DNA of 64,000 nucleotides from an uncultured Acidobacteriota bacterium (GTDB lineage: Bacteria > Acidobacteriota > Terriglobia > Bryobacterales > Bryobacteraceae): assembly GCA_900696665.1 (NCBI GenBank), contig CAADGY010000231.1, positions 1 through 64,000 of the forward strand, given 5' to 3'. Both the position numbers and the translations under genes were made by a program. This document shows, in pieces, positions 60,602 through 64,000 of this stretch (the stretch's first letter is position 1; each line of letters starts with the position of its first letter). The notes under the pieces are model-generated. The model saw nothing but the letters and a program-made list of their open reading frames with translations, did no database searches and had not been told where the DNA came from.

Positions 60602-60734
60602 GAAAAAAGTGAACGTAACGTGCAAAGGGAACTGCTGAAACGTGACCTATAAGAATTGTTTTGGCCGAAATTCACGACAAGAAGGCGCCGAAACCCTTGC
60701 CGAAGGCTCTACGGGAGGGTTAGCATCACAGCAG

Positions 60735-61385
60735 ATGAGGTCGCGAGCGTTCCTGATGGGGGTGGCGGTTGTGCTGCTGCTGTCCGGTTGCGGAAAGAAG
60801 AAACCGCAGGCTGCGATTCCCCGGCCGGTTGGATGGCAGGAAAAGGGAATCGCAAGCTGGTACGGAAATCCTTATCACGGGCGGGCCGCCGCCAATGGTG
60901 AGATCTATGACATGGAGAAGCTGACCGCGGCGCACCGGACTCTGCCTTTCGATACGTGGGTCCGCGTTCGGAATCTCTCCAACGGAAAGACTGTGGATGT
61001 GCGCATTACGGATCGCGGTCCGTTCGTCGGGGATCGTATCATCGACCTCTCCCGCGCCGCCGCCAGAAATATCGACATGATCGGTCCCGGCATTGTGAAC
61101 GTGCGGTTGGAGGTGATTGCGCCGCCGAGGTATGTGCCTCCCGTGGATTATTTCGCCGTTCAGGTAGGTGCGTTCCAGGAACGGAAGCGGGCGGAGCGGC
61201 TGTGTCAGGAGATGGAAAAGCGGTACGGGCCGGCACGAGTCGTGATTCGCGACGGAAAACCGCCGCTGTGGCGGGTACTGGTAGGGAAGGCACCGACACT
61301 CGAAGCGGCTAACGGCATCGCCGAGCAACTTCGCGCTGTGCGGCACTCTGCCTTTGTGGTCCGCCTGGACGATCCCGCGATGTAG
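60735..61385 (+). CDS. rlpA: RlpA-family septal ring lytic transglycosylase lipoprotein with SPOR domain
   Basis: A 216-residue lipoprotein. Lipobox LLSGC (Cys about residue 19) ends the signal. GIASWYGNPYHGRAAANGEIYD is the RlpA double-psi beta-barrel with catalytic Glu/Asp, and KTVDVRITDRGPFVGDRIIDLS follows. The C-terminus (YFAVQVGAFQERKRAERLCQ) is a SPOR domain that binds denuded peptidoglycan at the division septum. ATG 60735 is chosen to start the lipoprotein signal; the longer in-frame start at 60642 has no signal. It is the likely outer-membrane factor for daughter-cell separation. Confidence 0.9.
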   Translation: MRSRAFLMGVAVVLLLSGCGKKKPQAAIPRPVGWQEKGIASWYGNPYHGRAAANGEIYDMEKLTAAHRTLPFDTWVRVRNLSNGKTVDVRITDRGPFVGDRIIDLSRAAARNIDMIGPGIVNVRLEVIAPPRYVPPVDYFAVQVGAFQERKRAERLCQEMEKRYGPARVVIRDGKPPLWRVLVGKAPTLEAANGIAEQLRAVRHSAFVVRLDDPAM

Positions 61386-61432
61386 ACGATTCGCCTCAAA
61401 ACCTTTAAGAATTTTCCGGGCGTCACTACACC

Positions 61433-62479
61433 ATGTCTTATATGGAAGTCTCCGGCTGCCCGGCTGTCTACCCTGACCACACGCTGGTTGGGGATCCGAT
61501 TGGGGTCAGGAACATGCTTGCTGAAATCGAGCGTGCTGGCCGCAACAGGCTTCCGGTGCTCCTGCTTGGCGAAACCGGAACGGGTAAGGGGATTATTGCT
61601 CGCCGGATTCATGCGGTTCGAGGGACCGGCCCGTTCGTCACCATCGATTGCTCCGCCCTGGTGGGTGAGTTGATGGAGAGCGAATTGTTCGGCCACGTGA
61701 AAGGATCGTTCACCGGGGCCGTCTCGGGAAAAATCGGATTGATCGAGATGGCCGATGGCGGGACGGCGTTTCTGGACGAGATTGGAGAGTTGCCGCTAGA
61801 ACTGCAAGCTAAACTCTTGCGGGTGATCCAGGAAAAAGAATTCCGTCCGGTCGGGTCCACGCAAATCCGCCGTTCGGATTTTCGGGTGATCGCCGCTACG
61901 CTGAGGGACCTTGCGGCGGACGTGGCGGAAAAGAAGTTCCGCAGCGACCTCTACTTCCGTCTGAAGGGACTGACCATCCGCCTGAAACCGCTTCGCGAGC
62001 GGAGAGAAGATATTCCTGTACTGGTGAATCATTTCCTGCGCCGGTATGGTAACAATCACTCCATCACGGCGGAAGTGATGGATGCCCTGGTAGCATACGA
62101 TTGGCCCGGCAACGTGCGGGAAGTGGAACTCTGTGTCCAACACATGATCGCCTTGAGTCCGGAGCCGCTGATCCACACCGCCGCGCTGACCTCGATGGTG
62201 CTGAACGATATTCGGCAAAAGAGGGCTGCCTACGCGGTTCGCAGTACTGCCGCGGGTGCGGAAACGGTACAGAGGGAATTCCTGCCGGCCACCCAGACGC
62301 CGGGTTCCACCGGCTCCGCCGTGTTTGGATCGGAAGTGATACCCATGCCTGAATTGGAGCGGAGGGCCATCATCCACGCGCTGGAGCACACCAAGGGTGA
62401 CCGTACGATGGCAGCACACCTGCTTCAAATCGGTCGCACCACGCTTTACAGGAAGATCAGGGATTACGGCCTGGACTGA
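61433..62479 (+). CDS. Sigma-54-dependent transcriptional activator without receiver domain
   Basis: A 348-residue NtrC-type AAA+ activator with no N-terminal sensory domain: the AAA+ region starts about residue 18. Walker A GETGTGKG, the sigma-54-contacting loop GSFTGA (usual GAFTGA, Ser for Ala), Walker B GGTAFLDEIGE and the R-finger region FRSDLYFRL are present. The C-terminus (about 305-345) is a Fis-type helix-turn-helix (GDRTMAAHLLQIGRTTLYRK). Lacking a receiver, it may be constitutive or controlled by a partner. Target genes unknown. Confidence 0.92.
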   Translation: MSYMEVSGCPAVYPDHTLVGDPIGVRNMLAEIERAGRNRLPVLLLGETGTGKGIIARRIHAVRGTGPFVTIDCSALVGELMESELFGHVKGSFTGAVSGKIGLIEMADGGTAFLDEIGELPLELQAKLLRVIQEKEFRPVGSTQIRRSDFRVIAATLRDLAADVAEKKFRSDLYFRLKGLTIRLKPLRERREDIPVLVNHFLRRYGNNHSITAEVMDALVAYDWPGNVREVELCVQHMIALSPEPLIHTAALTSMVLNDIRQKRAAYAVRSTAAGAETVQREFLPATQTPGSTGSAVFGSEVIPMPELERRAIIHALEHTKGDRTMAAHLLQIGRTTLYRKIRDYGLD

Positions 62480-62497
62480 TCTCGTCCGTTGACCCCC

Positions 62498-62707
62498 TTG
62501 CTTCAGAATTCGGACGCGGCCGTTCACCGTGCTGATGTTGAGTTGTCTTCCGCCGGAGCCGATGGCGCCTGTCAGTTTGTTTCCGGCGAAGCCGCTCACG
62601 GTAAGAGGAAAGCCGGACCCAATGCCTCCGTTCAAGGTGTTGGCAGTGACTGCTCCATTGGTGGCTTCATTCTTGAACTCGCGGGCCTCAAATGTTCCAG
62701 GTGCAGG
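62498..62707 (-). pseudogene. C-terminal fragment of a DUF4097-family protein
   Basis: About 70 codons in one minus-strand frame encode EATNGAVTANTLNGGIGSG, then FPLTVSGFAGNKLTGAIGSG and LNISTVNGRVRILKQ, which match the C-terminal beta-repeat of DUF4097 proteins. The frame has an in-frame stop at 62708-62710 and no start, so it is a remnant. The gap between the activator and cyclophilin genes contains little else. Confidence 0.55.
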
Positions 62708-62728
62708 TTAGTCCGTTAGACTGGTTGA

Positions 62729-63214
62729 ATGGCTAAGCAATATCCGTCCCCGCCGGCGATGGCGATCGAACCCGGCAAAAGTTACACAGCCGTCTTCGAA
62801 ACATCCAAAGGCAACATTGAATGTCAGTTGTTTGCGAAAGACGCTCCCGTTACCGTGAACAACTTCGTTTTCCTGGCGCGGGAGAAGTTCTATGACGGAA
62901 CGGTGTTTCACCGCGTCATCAACGATTTCATGATTCAGGGTGGCGACCCGACTGCGACGGGAACGGGAGGACCGGGGTACCGCTTCGCAGACGAGGTGAA
63001 GAACAATCCGCGTAAGCACCAGGTTGGGTCACTATCGATGGCGAATGCCGGCCCCAACACGAACGGCAGCCAGTTTTTTATCACGCATGTGGTAACCCAG
63101 TGGCTGGACGGGAAACACACGGTTTTCGGCCAGGTGACATCCGGACAGGATGTAGTCAACGCCATTCAACAGGGCGATCAGCTCAAGAGTGTCACGATTC
63201 AGGAATCCGCGTAG
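62729..63214 (+). CDS. Peptidyl-prolyl cis-trans isomerase (cyclophilin), cytosolic
   Basis: A 161-residue cyclophilin with no signal peptide. [39 protein letters not shown] and [14 protein letters not shown] are the standard active-site blocks (Arg, Phe, Gln, Trp region). It catalyses prolyl bond isomerisation during protein folding. Compare the lipoprotein paralogue at 1622. Confidence 0.93.
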   Translation: MAKQYPSPPAMAIEPGKSYTAVFETSKGNIECQLFAKDAPVTVNNFVFLAREKFYDGTVFHRVINDFMIQGGDPTATGTGGPGYRFADEVKNNPRKHQVGSLSMANAGPNTNGSQFFITHVVTQWLDGKHTVFGQVTSGQDVVNAIQQGDQLKSVTIQESA

Positions 63215-63228
63215 GAAGCGGGGCGCCG

Positions 63229-64000
63229 TTACTGCTGGCGCCCGTCCTCCAGGTAGGTGTACCCCCGGAGCCCCTCTTCGTAAAACCGCAACAGGCGGGC
63301 GAGTTCCTGGTAGCCGATCCTGCCTTCGCGCAAAGCTGTTTCCGCGTCGCGCCGAAACTCCTCGAGGAGCGTCTGTGCGCTGAACTGCACGTAGTTGAGT
63401 ACCTCACGCACGGTGTCGCCCTGGATCACGGCGTCGAGCACCACCTCACCCGATGCGTCCAGACTTACGTGGACCGCGTTTGTGTCGCCGAACAGGTTGT
63501 GCAGATCGCCGAGAATCTCCTGGTAGGCGCCGACGAGAAATGCACCCAGGTAATAATGCTTCCCGTTGAAAGTATGCAGCGGCAGCGTTTTTTTGACGTC
63601 GCGGCGGTCGATGAACTGATCGATCTTGCCGTCCGAATCGCACGAAATATCACCCAGAATGGCGTTCCTTGTGGGCGGCTCCTCCAGACGGTGGATGGGC
63701 ATGATCGGGAAAAGCTGTTTGACGGCCCAACTGTCCGGCATGCTCTGAAACAGCGAGAAATTGCAGAAGTACGTATCGGAGAGCATCGCCTCCAGTCCCT
63801 CGAGTTCCTCCGGAACGTACTCCATATCCTTAATCATTTTCTGGATCTTGCGGCCGATACCCCAATAGAGGTTTTCCGCCAGGCTGCGCTGTTCGAGCGG
63901 CAGGTATCCCAGGCTAAAGAGATTGAGTGCCGCATCCAGGGCCTGCTGTGCGTCGTGGAAGCCTTCGAGCAGGTTCTTCATGCTGAGCGAGCGGTAGGTC
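63229..64000 (-). CDS. speA: Biosynthetic arginine decarboxylase, C-terminal part (cut by window edge)
   Basis: The last 257 codons of SpeA, which converts arginine to agmatine for polyamine synthesis. Matches are YFCNFSLFQSMPDSWAVKQL, FPIMPIHRL, ISCDSDGKIDQFID and YLGAFLVGAYQEILGDLHNL, typical of the C-terminal beta domain of the PLP alanine-racemase-fold enzymes. The PLP-binding barrel is outside the window; the frame is open to 64000 with no start. It is convergent with the cyclophilin gene, 14 bases apart. Confidence 0.93.
   Translation of the reverse strand, partial: TYRSLSMKNLLEGFHDAQQALDAALNLFSLGYLPLEQRSLAENLYWGIGRKIQKMIKDMEYVPEELEGLEAMLSDTYFCNFSLFQSMPDSWAVKQLFPIMPIHRLEEPPTRNAILGDISCDSDGKIDQFIDRRDVKKTLPLHTFNGKHYYLGAFLVGAYQEILGDLHNLFGDTNAVHVSLDASGEVVLDAVIQGDTVREVLNYVQFSAQTLLEEFRRDAETALREGRIGYQELARLLRFYEEGLRGYTYLEDGRQQ

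Noticed and set aside
61796-62635. Long minus-strand frame opposite the sigma-54 activator
   Set aside because: Only its first 45 codons (the DUF4097 fragment) resemble a real protein; the remainder lies opposite a well-defined activator and has no likeness.

Overview
The window looks like chromosomal DNA of a G+C-rich Acidobacteriota, most likely of the Solibacter/Bryobacter type (order Bryobacterales). This is inferred from gene content, not from a marker gene. Indicators are many Tat- or Sec-exported sugar phosphate isomerase/epimerases and Gfo/Idh/MocA oxidoreductases, a multi-domain carboxypeptidase-regulatory-like protein, a DUF4962/heparinase-type lyase, a large exported alpha/beta-hydrolase-domain protein, DUF4097 and DUF5615 fragments, split methylmalonyl-CoA mutase, menaquinone methylation and short dispersed palindromic repeats. 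There are no rRNA genes and no CRISPR array. One tRNA (Lys, CTT) is present.

Layout. 1-3.6 kb: a phospholipase D-like protein cut by the window edge, an exported cyclase-family hydrolase, a cyclophilin lipoprotein and an MFS transporter. 3.6-6.4 kb: tRNA-Lys followed by an island-like stretch with a decayed DUF5615 gene and a D,D-carboxypeptidase whose N-terminus resembles phage tail/collar modules, coupled to a small phage-like protein. 6.4-23.5 kb: mostly housekeeping metabolism: malic enzyme-phosphotransacetylase fusion, galE, purM-purN, pfkB, a cation exchanger, nadB, aroB-menG, a PLP decarboxylase and a HAD hydrolase. 23.7-34.4 kb: exported hydrolase pair, CBS protein, nitrilase, a thiolase/OB-fold/aminotransferase/YkgJ operon and an ECF sigma/anti-sigma/secreted-protein operon. 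34.4-50 kb: accessory carbohydrate metabolism: polysaccharide lyase, GlgX, class III aminotransferase plus Gfo/Idh, then a divergent Gfo/Idh facing a tightly overlapping four-gene operon (DHDPS-like protein without catalytic residues, esterase, PLP decarboxylase, nucleoside hydrolase). 50-55.4 kb: SDRs, SixA, O-antigen ligase-like protein and an operon ending in the methylmalonyl-CoA mutase catalytic subunit. 55.5-57 kb: a degenerate IS110-family element with a highly structured left end (candidate bridge RNA) and a nested hairpin on its right. 57-64 kb: alpha/beta hydrolase, sugar isomerase, MidA-type methyltransferase, a 24-residue histone-H1-tail-like peptide gene with a near-consensus promoter and terminator, RlpA, a receiver-less sigma-54 activator, a cyclophilin and the 3' part of speA.

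Genes are tightly packed: ATGA/GTGA four-base overlaps recur (purM/purN/oxidoreductase, aroB/menG, thiolase/OB-fold/aminotransferase, sigma/anti-sigma, esterase/decarboxylase), pointing to translational coupling. GTG and TTG starts are common. The most unusual items are the candidate bridge RNA of a dead IS110 copy, the tiny lysine-alanine-rich peptide gene whose terminator lies inside the 3' coding end of a convergent gene, and the DHDPS-fold protein in which all the usual catalytic positions have changed.
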